A program made the translations under genes and the position numbers. The notes beneath the pieces are model-generated. The model worked only from the letters and a program-made list of their open reading frames with translations, searched no databases and was not told the DNA's origin. From the NCBI GenBank assembly GCA_018373675.1, contig JAHAGQ010000003.1:62001-126000 (forward strand): a stretch of 64,000 bases of DNA, in the 5' to 3' direction. Within the stretch, counting starts at the first letter, position 1. The number at the start of each line of letters is the position of its first letter. Of this stretch, positions 16,990-24,487 are shown in pieces. Source of the DNA: Collinsella sp. Its GTDB lineage: Bacteria > Actinomycetota > Coriobacteriia > Coriobacteriales > Coriobacteriaceae.

Positions 16990-18279
16990 CTAGCAGATGC
17001 AGCCGTCGGCAAGCGTCTGCTTACCGCCGACAAACACATCGGTGGCACGGCCGGTAAGCGTGCGGCCGGCGAAACCGGAGTTTTCGGCGCGCGACTCGTA
17101 GCCGTCCTCGCCAACCGTCCAGGTGGCGGACGCGTCGAACACGGTCAGGTCGGCAACGGAGCCCGCCTTGACCTGAACCTGGTCGAGGCCCAGGATCTCA
17201 CGCGGCTTGATGGCCATGAGCTCGACCATGCGGCCCATGCTCATCTTACCCGTGTTGACCAGCTCGGTGAGCACGAGCGACAGCGAGGTCTCGAGACCGA
17301 TCATGCCAAAGGGCGCAAGCTCGAACTCGCGGGCCTTCTCCCACGGGGTGTGGGGAGCGTGATCGGTGACGATAACGTCGACGGTGCCGTCGATGACGCC
17401 CCGACGGATGGCCTCGGCATCCTCCTCGGTACGCAGCGGCGGGTTGACCTTGAGCGAGGTGTTGTAGGTCTCGTCCAGATCGTTCTCGGTCAGGAACATG
17501 TGGTGCGGGGTGGCCTCGCAGGTAACCTGAACGCCAGCGGCCTTGCCGGCACGCACGATCTCCAGGCCATGGGCGGTGGAGATGTGCTGGATGTGCAGCT
17601 TGGCACCGGTCAGCTTGGCGATCTCGATGTCGCGGGCGATCTGGAGCTCCTCGCCGGCAGCCGGCCAGCCCTCGAGGGCCAGACGGGTCGAGACCTTGCC
17701 CTCGTTGATCTGGCCGTGGCCGACCAAGTCCTCGTCCTGGCAGTGGCTCATAAAGACCTTGCCGAACATCTTGCCGTAGTCCATGCAACGACGGAGCATG
17801 CCCGCGCCCTGCACGCCGCGGCCGTCGTCGGTGAAGGCGACGGCGCCGTGGGCGACCATATCGCCCATCTCGGACATGGCCTCGCCCTTAAGACCGCGGG
17901 TCATGGCGCCCGACGGATAGACGCGGCAGTGACCGACCTCGGCAGCACGGGACTTTACGAACTCCACGACGGTACCGTTATCGGTGACGGGATCGGTGTT
18001 GGGCATGGAGCACACGCCGGTAAAGCCGCCCTTGGCAGCTGCGCGGGTACCGCTCTCGATGTCCTCTTTGACCTCGTAGCCGGGCTCGCGAAGGTGAACG
18101 TGCATATCCACCAGGCCGGGGACGAGGTACTTGCCGGAAAGGTCGCGGACCTCGGCTCCCTCGACGGCGAGATTCTCGCCGACCTCGGCGATCTTGTCGC
18201 CGTCAATCAGGACGTCAACGACACCGTCAAGCTCGACGGACGGGTCGACGACGTGGGCATTCTTAAGAAGCAAGGCCAT
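16990..18279 (-). CDS. pyrC: Dihydroorotase
   Basis: Zn-dependent amidohydrolase closing carbamoyl-aspartate to dihydroorotate. The 429-residue protein is of the class I type common in Gram-positives. The metal site begins VDMHVHLREPG, HISTAHGLE follows, and VIVTDHAPHTPWEK is the conserved C-terminal signature. The start is ATG 18279 behind GGAGG. It overlaps the end of pyrB by 17 bp, so the two are tightly coupled. Confidence 0.97.
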   Translation of the reverse strand: MALLLKNAHVVDPSVELDGVVDVLIDGDKIAEVGENLAVEGAEVRDLSGKYLVPGLVDMHVHLREPGYEVKEDIESGTRAAAKGGFTGVCSMPNTDPVTDNGTVVEFVKSRAAEVGHCRVYPSGAMTRGLKGEAMSEMGDMVAHGAVAFTDDGRGVQGAGMLRRCMDYGKMFGKVFMSHCQDEDLVGHGQINEGKVSTRLALEGWPAAGEELQIARDIEIAKLTGAKLHIQHISTAHGLEIVRAGKAAGVQVTCEATPHHMFLTENDLDETYNTSLKVNPPLRTEEDAEAIRRGVIDGTVDVIVTDHAPHTPWEKAREFELAPFGMIGLETSLSLVLTELVNTGKMSMGRMVELMAIKPREILGLDQVQVKAGSVADLTVFDASATWTVGEDGYESRAENSGFAGRTLTGRATDVFVGGKQTLADGCIC

Positions 18280-19207
18280 TATCGGCACCTCCAAGCAGCA
18301 GATACAGGATAGCCATACGCACGCAGATACCGGCGTAGACCTGCTCCAGGATGACGGAGCGTTGCGGGTGGTCGGCCATATAGGAGTCGAACTCGACGCC
18401 GCGGTTGATGGGGCCCGGGTGGCAGATGATCGCGTCAGGCTTCATGAGCTTCTCGCGGTCCTTGGTCAGGCCGAAGAGCTTGTGGTACTCGCGAATGGTC
18501 GGGAACGGGGCACCCTCGAGGCGCTCCTGTTGCACGCGCAGCATGTAGACGACGTCCAGCTCGGGCAGGACGGAATCGAGGTCGCTCGTCACGTGGTCGC
18601 AGCCCAGGACCTCGGGCGACGGCGGCAGCAGCGTGCCGGGGGCGACGGCGTAGGTCTCACAGCCCATGATCTTAAGGGCGGGGATCAGCGAGCCGCAAAC
18701 GCGGGAGTGGGCGATATCGCCGACGACGGCGACCTTCAGACCGTGGAAGTCACCCTTGTGCTCCCAGATGGTGTACAGGTCGAGCAGGGCCTGCGTAGGA
18801 TGGTTGTGCTTGCCGTCACCGGCGCAGATGACGCTTGCGGGCGAGTTCTGCGTGACGATGTAGGGAGCGCCGGCGTGCTTGTCGCGCACGACAATGCAGT
18901 CGATCTTATAAGCGTTGAGGGTCTCAACGGTGTCGACGAGGCTCTCGCCCTTGACCGTGGAGGTCGAGGAGCCGCCAAAGTTAAGACTGTCGGCCGAAAG
19001 ACGCTTCTCGGCGAGCTCGAAAGAGCTGCGGGTGCGCGTCGAGGGCTCGTTGAACATGTTGACGATGGTCTTGCCCTTGAGCGTGGGGACCTTCTTGATG
19101 GCACGCTCGTTGACCTCGGAGAACGCCTTGGCGGTCTCGAGGATGAGCTTGATATCCTCTTCGGAGTACTCGGTAATGTCGATCAGGTGCTTATGGTTGA
19201 ACGCCAC
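18263..19207 (-). CDS. pyrB: Aspartate carbamoyltransferase catalytic subunit
   Basis: Condenses carbamoyl phosphate and aspartate, the committed pyrimidine step. The 314-residue protein has the carbamoyl-phosphate motif EPSTRTRSSFE, GDGKHNHPTQALLD and the C-terminal HPGPINRGVEF. No pyrI regulatory gene is nearby, consistent with PyrR control. GTG 19207 was chosen because it gives the family N-terminus, although the GGAGG is 11 bp away; an upstream GTG at 19219 sits too close to that site. Confidence 0.96.
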   Translation of the reverse strand: MAFNHKHLIDITEYSEEDIKLILETAKAFSEVNERAIKKVPTLKGKTIVNMFNEPSTRTRSSFELAEKRLSADSLNFGGSSTSTVKGESLVDTVETLNAYKIDCIVVRDKHAGAPYIVTQNSPASVICAGDGKHNHPTQALLDLYTIWEHKGDFHGLKVAVVGDIAHSRVCGSLIPALKIMGCETYAVAPGTLLPPSPEVLGCDHVTSDLDSVLPELDVVYMLRVQQERLEGAPFPTIREYHKLFGLTKDREKLMKPDAIICHPGPINRGVEFDSYMADHPQRSVILEQVYAGICVRMAILYLLLGGADNGLAS

Positions 19208-19211
19208 GGTA

Positions 19212-19796
19212 CTACTCACCTCCCAGCGGCGCGGAGCCCACGTGGGAACCCGGCGCGACGTCATTAATCTCGACAGCGGTGTGGCCGTCGACTTCCTTCA
19301 TATATAGGTGCACGTTCTCCTCATGCGACGAGGGAACGTTCTTGCCGACAAAGTCCGGCGAGATGGGGAGCTCGCGGTGGCCGCGGTCAACGAGGACTGC
19401 CAGCTCAATGCGGCTCGGACGGCCCAGGTCCATGACGGCGTCGAGAGCGGCGCGGATGGTACGGCCCGTATACAGGATGTCGTCCACCAGCACGACGCGC
19501 TTGCCGTCGACGCTGAAGGGAATGTTGGTAGCGTGGATCGCGGGAGCGAAATTGGTCGCGTAGTCATCGCGGTAGAAGCTGATGTCGAGGCTGCCGAGCG
19601 GAACGTCGACGCCCTCGATCTCCTTGATCTCCTCGGCGAGCTTCTTTGCCAGAAGGTCGCCGCGCGTGACGATGCCGACCAGAGCGAGGTCTTCACAGCC
19701 CTCGTTGCGCTCGAGAATCTCGTGCGCGATGCGGGTCATCGCTCGATTGACGGCGGTCTCGTCCATGATGACCGCCTTGGGGGAAGTCGTGCCCAT
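19212..19796 (-). CDS. pyrR: Bifunctional pyr operon regulator / uracil phosphoribosyltransferase PyrR
   Basis: UMP-sensing RNA-binding regulator with UPRT activity, 194 residues. The N-terminus (AVNRAMTRIAHEILERN, then VGIVTRGDLLAKKLAEEI) and the PRPP loop VVLVDDILYTGRTIRAA are diagnostic, as is LVDRGHRELPISPDFVGKNVPSS. The C-terminus is about 15 residues longer than in Bacillus. It is the first gene of pyrRBCKDF and lies behind an attenuator-like leader. The start is ATG 19796 with AAGGAG 4 bp upstream. Confidence 0.97.
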   Translation of the reverse strand: MGTTSPKAVIMDETAVNRAMTRIAHEILERNEGCEDLALVGIVTRGDLLAKKLAEEIKEIEGVDVPLGSLDISFYRDDYATNFAPAIHATNIPFSVDGKRVVLVDDILYTGRTIRAALDAVMDLGRPSRIELAVLVDRGHRELPISPDFVGKNVPSSHEENVHLYMKEVDGHTAVEINDVAPGSHVGSAPLGGE

Positions 19797-19835
19797 CGAT
19801 CTCCTTCCTCACATGTCTTGACTGCTGACACAGTC

Positions 19836-19932
19836 AAAAAAATAGATGCCCGACCGCTTAAAGCGGACCAGACACCCACAGGAAGGGCTGCTCTTTGGCA
19901 GCTATGTAATTCCATGTGGGTATCTCGTACCC
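19836..19932 (-). promoter_or_regulatory. pyr operon leader with attenuator-like hairpins
   Basis: Reading the minus strand toward pyrR, there is first a GGGTA/TACCC hairpin (19918-19932). An alternative 7-bp stem follows (ACCCACA with TGTGGGT, 19874-19921) that re-uses the same ACCC bases and encloses a 5-bp stem at 19887-19902. Directly adjacent is an imperfect GC-rich hairpin (19848-19873) followed by seven T (19836-19842). This looks like conditional termination, as expected for PyrR or UMP control, but I do not recognise a canonical PyrR-binding loop. Confidence 0.6.
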
Positions 19933-20049
19933 CTTTAATGGTCATGGGATAGTGTAGCCAACCTCGAGCTTAATTGCGAGCATTAATACAGAGCAATCCG
20001 TAAACGGAGCCCAATGCTCAATAAACCTATATATATTTGTGGGACGAGC

Positions 20050-20078
20050 TTGAAAACACACGCACGAGCTGGCATAAT
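20050..20078 (+). promoter_or_regulatory. Promoter P1 upstream of rpmB
   Basis: TTGAAA (20050-20055), a 17-bp spacer and CATAAT (20073-20078) form a good sigma-70-type promoter. It would start a transcript about 160 nt before rpmB. A second extended -10 lies closer. The 19933-20247 stretch otherwise holds no convincing gene. Confidence 0.6.
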
Positions 20079-20184
20079 CCCCTCTGCTGCACGCAAATCG
20101 GATCTACGTCCAGGGCCGTGGCGTGAGCACTATCGCCAAAAGAGGAATATCTCTGTGTAGATTACGCACAGGGAGCTGCTTCTG

Positions 20185-20193
20185 TGCTATAGT
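20185..20193 (+). promoter_or_regulatory. Promoter P2 (extended -10) for rpmB
   Basis: TG-C-TATAGT (TG 20185-20186, TATAGT 20188-20193) is an extended -10 about 55 bp upstream of the rpmB ATG. It is very similar in form to the rpsT element. Confidence 0.6.
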
Positions 20194-20247
20194 TCAGGCT
20201 TGTTTGTTAACGCGACATGTTCGTTTGTCGCCCAAGGAGGGTCAGTT

Positions 20248-20436
20248 ATGTCCAAAGTTTGCGAAGTTTGCGGTAAGCACCCCGTTGCCGGTCGCTCCAT
20301 CAGCCACTCTCACCGCGTCACCAACCGTAAGTTCCGCCCCAACATCCAGCGCGTCTACGTCGTCGTCGATGGTCACCGTCGCAAGATGAACGTTTGCTCC
20401 ACCTGCCTCAAGTCCGGCAAGGTTGCGCGCTCCTAA
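20248..20436 (+). CDS. rpmB: 50S ribosomal protein L28
   Basis: 62-residue bL28. The N-terminus MSKVCEVCGKHP and the later CSTCLKSGK give a two-CxxC zinc-binding form, and SISHSHRVTNRKFRPNIQRV is the family core. AAGGAGG lies 8-9 bp before ATG 20248. It is a monocistronic plus-strand gene with two promoter candidates and a strong terminator, divergent from the pyr operon. Confidence 0.97.
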   Translation: MSKVCEVCGKHPVAGRSISHSHRVTNRKFRPNIQRVYVVVDGHRRKMNVCSTCLKSGKVARS

Positions 20437-20504
20437 ATAAGGTCTTACCAACAAGTACCTCGGACTCTCCGGGTCAAAGACCTCGCGTTCACATAGAACT
20501 TACC

Positions 20505-20537
20505 AAAGGCGCCCTCCCCTACGGAGGGCGCCTTTTT
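20505..20537 (+). terminator. Intrinsic terminator after rpmB
   Basis: A 10-bp GC-rich stem (20508-20517 with 20523-20532), which A/T pairs can extend, has a 5-nt loop followed by five T at 20533-20537. It is placed 70 bp after rpmB and 7 bp before the RAYT element's left repeat. Confidence 0.92.
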
Positions 20538-20543
20538 GCACTC

Positions 20544-20590
20544 ATTGGGGACAGACTTACATGAGTGCTTTCACGCATTGGGGACAGACA
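20544..20590 (+). repeat. Left 47-bp inverted repeat of the RAYT element
   Basis: It matches the reverse complement of 21539-21585 at 45 of 47 positions. It contains GGGACAGAC twice as flanking direct repeats around an ATGAGTG-CTTT-CAC(G/T)CAT palindrome, a REP-like fold. It lies immediately after the rpmB terminator. Confidence 0.88.
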
Positions 20591-20632
20591 TGAAGCACGC
20601 ATGCGACGCACTGACTGGCTCCGGCCCCTGCC

Positions 20633-21409
20633 TCACGCAGCATCCTTCCAGCCTGCAGTTGCCTTGGTCACGCTTGTAGCGCCGATGCCGGTGATACGGG
20701 CAATTTGCTTGACCGTGAGATGCGCCCGCCTAAGCCTCAGCAGACACGCATCGCGTTCGGGGCGTGGCAGGGCTTTGAGCAGTGCAGGATCTATGCTCGG
20801 CAGAACTTCGCGCGCAACGGAAAGGGCCTCCTCATCGGGGATCCGCCGGCGTGGAAGAACCTCCATTGACCAGATGCGCCCGGCAACTTCCTCGAGATGC
20901 TCGCAATAGCAACGAGAGCCACCGACAATATCGAGCATAGGGGCCGCATCACAGATGTCAAAGGGATCATAGCCCAGCTGATACGCCTTATAGCTTGACC
21001 AGCGGTACGCATCGAGCGAGTCAAGCGCACCCTTCACGGGATTGAGATGAATATAGTCGAGCAGCTGCACCGCCTGCGTGTCCGACTCAACCGCGACCCG
21101 CGAATAGCGATTGTCAAACAGATGTCCCGTTCTCCCCGTTTTTCCATTGAAATACTTAGCATATGCCGTCAGCGCGCACTGCATTGCCTTTGAAAGGTTG
21201 TCAAATGGGTCATCAACCATCAAATGGAAGTGATTGTCCATAAGGCACCAAGCCAACACCGCCACTTCATGGCGCGCAAACCTGTCCGAGATATCCGATA
21301 AGAAACGATAACGGTCGGAGTCATCTTCAAAAATAATCTGTTTGGAGTTGCCGCGGTCAAAGACGTGGTAATAGCCGGTGATCGAAACGGGGCGGGCGCA
21401 TCGGGGCAT
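20633..21409 (-). CDS. REP-associated tyrosine transposase (IS200-like Y1 family)
   Basis: 258-residue Y1 transposase-like protein. The N-terminal PRCARPVSITGYYHVFDRGN and the HUH motif MDNHFHLMVDD are diagnostic, and DYIHLNPVKGALDSLDAYRWSSY is the usual RAYT segment. The C-terminus carries a DnaA/HTH-like region (AHLTVKQIARITGIGATSVTKA). The start is ATG 21409 behind GGAGAG. The gene lies alone between two 47-bp inverted repeats with REP-like palindromes. It appears intact; mobility is not shown. Confidence 0.9.
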   Translation of the reverse strand: MPRCARPVSITGYYHVFDRGNSKQIIFEDDSDRYRFLSDISDRFARHEVAVLAWCLMDNHFHLMVDDPFDNLSKAMQCALTAYAKYFNGKTGRTGHLFDNRYSRVAVESDTQAVQLLDYIHLNPVKGALDSLDAYRWSSYKAYQLGYDPFDICDAAPMLDIVGGSRCYCEHLEEVAGRIWSMEVLPRRRIPDEEALSVAREVLPSIDPALLKALPRPERDACLLRLRRAHLTVKQIARITGIGATSVTKATAGWKDAA

Positions 21410-21538
21410 AATCTCTCCTTTCAAAACTGTTCAGGCAACACCTAAAAGGAGAGAAGCAACGCGAAATGCTGAGCCTGCAACCTATTTATATCCAATAAGC
21501 GGCAATAACAGGCCCAGAACGGCAAAATGGCAAAACGA

Positions 21539-21585
21539 TGTCTGTCCCAAATGAGTGAAAGCACTCATGTAAGTCTGTCCCCAAT
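21539..21585 (-). repeat. Right 47-bp inverted repeat of the RAYT element
   Basis: Reverse-complement partner of 20544-20590. Its central palindrome (ATGAGTG with CACTCAT and a 4-nt loop) is perfect here, whereas the left copy has one mismatch in it. The 21425-21538 stretch between the transposase start and this repeat holds no gene that I can support. Confidence 0.88.
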
Positions 21586-21627
21586 AAGCGGGTAAGCGGG
21601 GAGATGCAGCAGGCAGATAGTTCTAGT

Positions 21628-21657
21628 TAAAACGTTTCAGTTTATTGAAGCGTTTTA
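21628..21657 (+). promoter_or_regulatory. Tandem LacI/CcpA-type operators upstream of adhE
   Basis: Two 12-bp sites, TAAAACGTTTCA (21628-21639) and TGAAGCGTTTTA (21646-21657), both fit the LacI-family core TnAAnCGnTTnA exactly. Their centres are 18 bp apart and together they form a near-perfect larger dyad. They lie 40-80 bp upstream of the adhE -10. A catabolite or LacI-type repressor/activator site is the natural reading; the protein is unknown. Confidence 0.6.
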
Positions 21658-21700
21658 GTGTGCCTTTTAAAGGAATCTTACCGTTCGCCGAATAATTTCT

Positions 21701-21709
21701 TGCTATCAT
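21701..21709 (+). promoter_or_regulatory. Extended -10 promoter for adhE
   Basis: TG-C-TATCAT (TATCAT at 21704-21709) lies about 40 bp before the adhE ATG and is the same extended -10 form seen for rpsB. No clear -35 is seen. Confidence 0.55.
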
Positions 21710-21749
21710 GCAAGGCGTAGGGTAAATCTCCGATCGCAAGGAGACACAA

Positions 21750-24398
21750 ATGGTGAAAAAGTCACCGGAAAACACTACTCCCGCAATTGTGGACAACGTA
21801 GAGGCGCTTGAGGCTAAGCTCGCTCAGATGCGAGAGGCCCAGGCGCTTTTTGCTACGTACACGCAGGAGCAGGTCGACAAGATCTTCTATGAGGCCGCCA
21901 TGGCCGCCAACAAGGCTCGTATCCCGTTGGCGAAGATGGCCATCGAGGAGACCGGCCGCGGCGTTCTTGAGGACAAGGTCATCAAGAACCACTACGCCGC
22001 AGAGTACATCTATAACGCTTACAAGAACACCAAGACCTGTGGTGTCCTGGAGCGCGACGAGGCTTACGGCATCACCAAGATCGCCGAGCCCATCGGCATC
22101 GTGGGCGCCGTCATCCCGACGACCAACCCCACCTCCACCGCGATCTTCAAGACGCTGATCAGCCTGAAGACCCGCAACGCCATCATCATCTCCCCGCACC
22201 CGGCTGCCGCCAAGTGCACCATCGCCGCCGCCAAGCTCGTGCTTGACGCCGCCGTCAAGGCCGGCGCCCCCGAGGGCATCATCGGCTGGGTCGATGTCCC
22301 CTCCATCGAGCTGACCAACATGGTCATGCGCGACGTCGACATCATCCTCGCCACCGGTGGCCCGGGCATGGTCAAGGCCGCCTACTCCTCGGGCAAGCCC
22401 GCCCTGGGCGTTGGCGCCGGTAACACCCCGGTCGTCATCGACGACACCGCCGACGTGCTGCTCGCCGTCAACTCCATCATCCACTCCAAGACCTTCGACA
22501 ACGGCATGATCTGCGCTTCCGAGCAGTCCGTGACCGTCATCGACACCATCTATGACCAGGTCAAGGCCGAGTTCCAGAAGCGCGGCTGCTACTTCGTCAA
22601 GCAGGGTGCCGAGATGGAGGCCCTGCGTGCCGCCATGTTCAAGAACGGCGCCCTCGATCACCGCATCCCCGGCATGGCTGCCGCCAAGATCGCCGAGCTC
22701 GCCGGCATCGAGGTTCCCGCCAAGACCAAGATCCTGATCGCCGAGGTCACCTCCACCGACCCCGCCAAGGAGGAGTTCTCCCACGAGAAGCTCTCCCCGG
22801 TCCTGGCCATGTATCACGCCAAGGACTTCCAGGAGGCCGTCGACAAGGCCGAGCACCTGGTGCTCGCCGGTGGCCCGGGCCACACCGCCTCTCTGTACGT
22901 GCACCCCGCCCAGGCCGAGAAGATCAGCCTGTTCGAGCACGTCATGAAGGCCTGCCGTATCGTCATCAACACCCCGTCCTCGCACGGTGGCATCGGTGAC
23001 CTGTACAACTTTGGCATGAAGCCGTCTCTGACCCTGGGCTGCGGCTCCTGGGGCGGCAACTCCGTCTCCGAGAACGTTGGGGTGAAGCACTTGATCAACG
23101 TTAAGACTGTGGCCGAGCGCCGTGAGAACATGCTGTGGTTCCGCGCTCCCGAGAAGGTCTACTTCAAGAAGGGTTCCACGCCCGTCGCCCTCGACGAGCT
23201 GGGCAACGTCATGGGCAAGAAGCGCGCCTTCATCGTTACCGACCAGTTCCTCTTCAAGAATGGCAACACCCGCGCCATCGAGGCCAAGCTCGACGAGATG
23301 GGCATCGCCCACGACTGCTTCTACGACGTCGAGCCCGATCCGTCGCTGCAGTGCGCACGTCGCGGCGCCAAGCAGATGGCTCTCTTTGAGCCGGACGTCA
23401 TCATCGCCGTCGGCGGTGGCTCCGCTATGGACGCCGGCAAGATCATGTGGATGATGTACGAGCACCCCGAGTGCAAGTTTGAGGACATGGCCATGGACTT
23501 CATGGACATCCGCAAGCGTATCTTCACCTTCCCCGAGATGGGCAAGAAGGCCTACTTCGTCGCCGTCCCGACCTCCTCGGGTACCGGCTCCGAGTGCACG
23601 CCGTTCGCCATCATCACCGACAAGGAGACCGGCATCAAGTGGCCGCTCGCCGACTACGCGCTGCTCCCCAACATGGCTATCGTCGACGCCGACAACTGCA
23701 TGACCGCCCCGCGCGGCCTGACCGCTGCCTCCGGCATCGACGTCATGACCCACGCCATCGAGTCCTACGTCTCCATCATGGCTTCCGACTACACCAAGGG
23801 CCTCTCCGAGCGCGCTGCCAAGCTCGTCTTTGAGAACCTGCCCTCCAGCTTCACGAACGGCGCCAAGGACCCGCACGCCCGCGAGGAGATGCACAACGCC
23901 TCCTGCATGGCCGGTATGGCCTTCGCCAACGCCTTCCTGGGCCTCAACCACTCCATGGCTCACAAGCTCGGCGCTTTCCATCACCTGCCCCACGGCATCG
24001 CTAACGCCGTCATCCTGACCCGCGTCATGCGCTACAACGCCGCTGAGGCTCCCGTCAAGATGGGTACCTTCTCCCAGTATCCTTACCCCAACGCGCTGCA
24101 CAACTACGCCGAGATGGCCAAGTACTGCGGCATCGAGGGCAAGGACGACAAGGAGGTCTTCGAGAACTTCATCACGAAGCTCGAGGAGCTCAAGGACTTC
24201 ATCGGTGTCAAGAAGACCATCGCCGACTACGGTGTTGACGAGCAGTACTTCCTCGACACCCTCGACGAGATGACCGAGCAGGCATTCAACGACCAGTGCA
24301 CCGGCGCTAACCCGCGCTACCCGCTCATGAGCGAGATCAAGGAGCTCTACCTGGACGCCTACTACGGCCGCGAGCCCCAGGACTACGCCGTCTGCTAG
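21750..24398 (+). CDS. adhE: Bifunctional acetaldehyde-CoA/alcohol dehydrogenase AdhE
   Basis: Reduces acetyl-CoA to acetaldehyde and then ethanol, regenerating NAD during fermentation. The 882-residue protein has an N-terminal aldehyde dehydrogenase domain (catalytic Cys in SKTFDNGMICASEQS). A linker leads to a C-terminal Fe-type alcohol dehydrogenase domain (GGGSAMDAGKIM, PTSSGTGSECTPFA, and metal-site histidines around LNHSMAHKLGAFHHLPHGIANA). The length matches the family. It uses strongly biased, translation-friendly codons, implying high expression. AAGGAG precedes ATG 21750. Tandem LacI-type operators lie upstream. Confidence 0.97.
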   Translation: MVKKSPENTTPAIVDNVEALEAKLAQMREAQALFATYTQEQVDKIFYEAAMAANKARIPLAKMAIEETGRGVLEDKVIKNHYAAEYIYNAYKNTKTCGVLERDEAYGITKIAEPIGIVGAVIPTTNPTSTAIFKTLISLKTRNAIIISPHPAAAKCTIAAAKLVLDAAVKAGAPEGIIGWVDVPSIELTNMVMRDVDIILATGGPGMVKAAYSSGKPALGVGAGNTPVVIDDTADVLLAVNSIIHSKTFDNGMICASEQSVTVIDTIYDQVKAEFQKRGCYFVKQGAEMEALRAAMFKNGALDHRIPGMAAAKIAELAGIEVPAKTKILIAEVTSTDPAKEEFSHEKLSPVLAMYHAKDFQEAVDKAEHLVLAGGPGHTASLYVHPAQAEKISLFEHVMKACRIVINTPSSHGGIGDLYNFGMKPSLTLGCGSWGGNSVSENVGVKHLINVKTVAERRENMLWFRAPEKVYFKKGSTPVALDELGNVMGKKRAFIVTDQFLFKNGNTRAIEAKLDEMGIAHDCFYDVEPDPSLQCARRGAKQMALFEPDVIIAVGGGSAMDAGKIMWMMYEHPECKFEDMAMDFMDIRKRIFTFPEMGKKAYFVAVPTSSGTGSECTPFAIITDKETGIKWPLADYALLPNMAIVDADNCMTAPRGLTAASGIDVMTHAIESYVSIMASDYTKGLSERAAKLVFENLPSSFTNGAKDPHAREEMHNASCMAGMAFANAFLGLNHSMAHKLGAFHHLPHGIANAVILTRVMRYNAAEAPVKMGTFSQYPYPNALHNYAEMAKYCGIEGKDDKEVFENFITKLEELKDFIGVKKTIADYGVDEQYFLDTLDEMTEQAFNDQCTGANPRYPLMSEIKELYLDAYYGREPQDYAVC

Positions 24399-24417
24399 TT
24401 TTTAGCACGGTTTTTTG

Positions 24418-24454
24418 CGGCGGGGGTGCACGGGTGTTTCACACACCCCCGCCG
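24418..24454 (+). terminator. GC-rich hairpin between adhE and the kinase-like gene
   Basis: A perfect 11-bp stem (24418-24428 with 24444-24454). The downstream tail (TCGCTTCTATCG) is only weakly U-rich. It may be a leaky terminator or an mRNA-stabilising hairpin that lowers expression of the next gene relative to adhE. Confidence 0.5.
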
Positions 24455-24487
24455 TCGCTTCTATCGCATCGTTGAAAGGATGCAACC

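Larger units (their letters stand above)
20544..21585. mobile_element. RAYT/REP element, about 1.04 kb
   Basis: One transposase gene is enclosed by 47-bp terminal inverted repeats (20544-20590 and 21539-21585). No target-site duplication is apparent, as expected for HUH enzymes. It is inserted between the rpmB terminator and the adhE control region without visibly damaging either. Confidence 0.75.

Noticed and set aside
20123..20389. Open frame across the rpmB leader and rpmB in another frame
   Set aside because: It overlaps rpmB out of frame, has no ribosome-binding site and no family-like sequence.
21762..24101. 779-codon open frame opposite adhE
   Set aside because: Mirror frame of the codon-biased adhE gene; the Gly/Val/Asp/Leu-rich product matches no recognisable family and has no ribosome-binding site.
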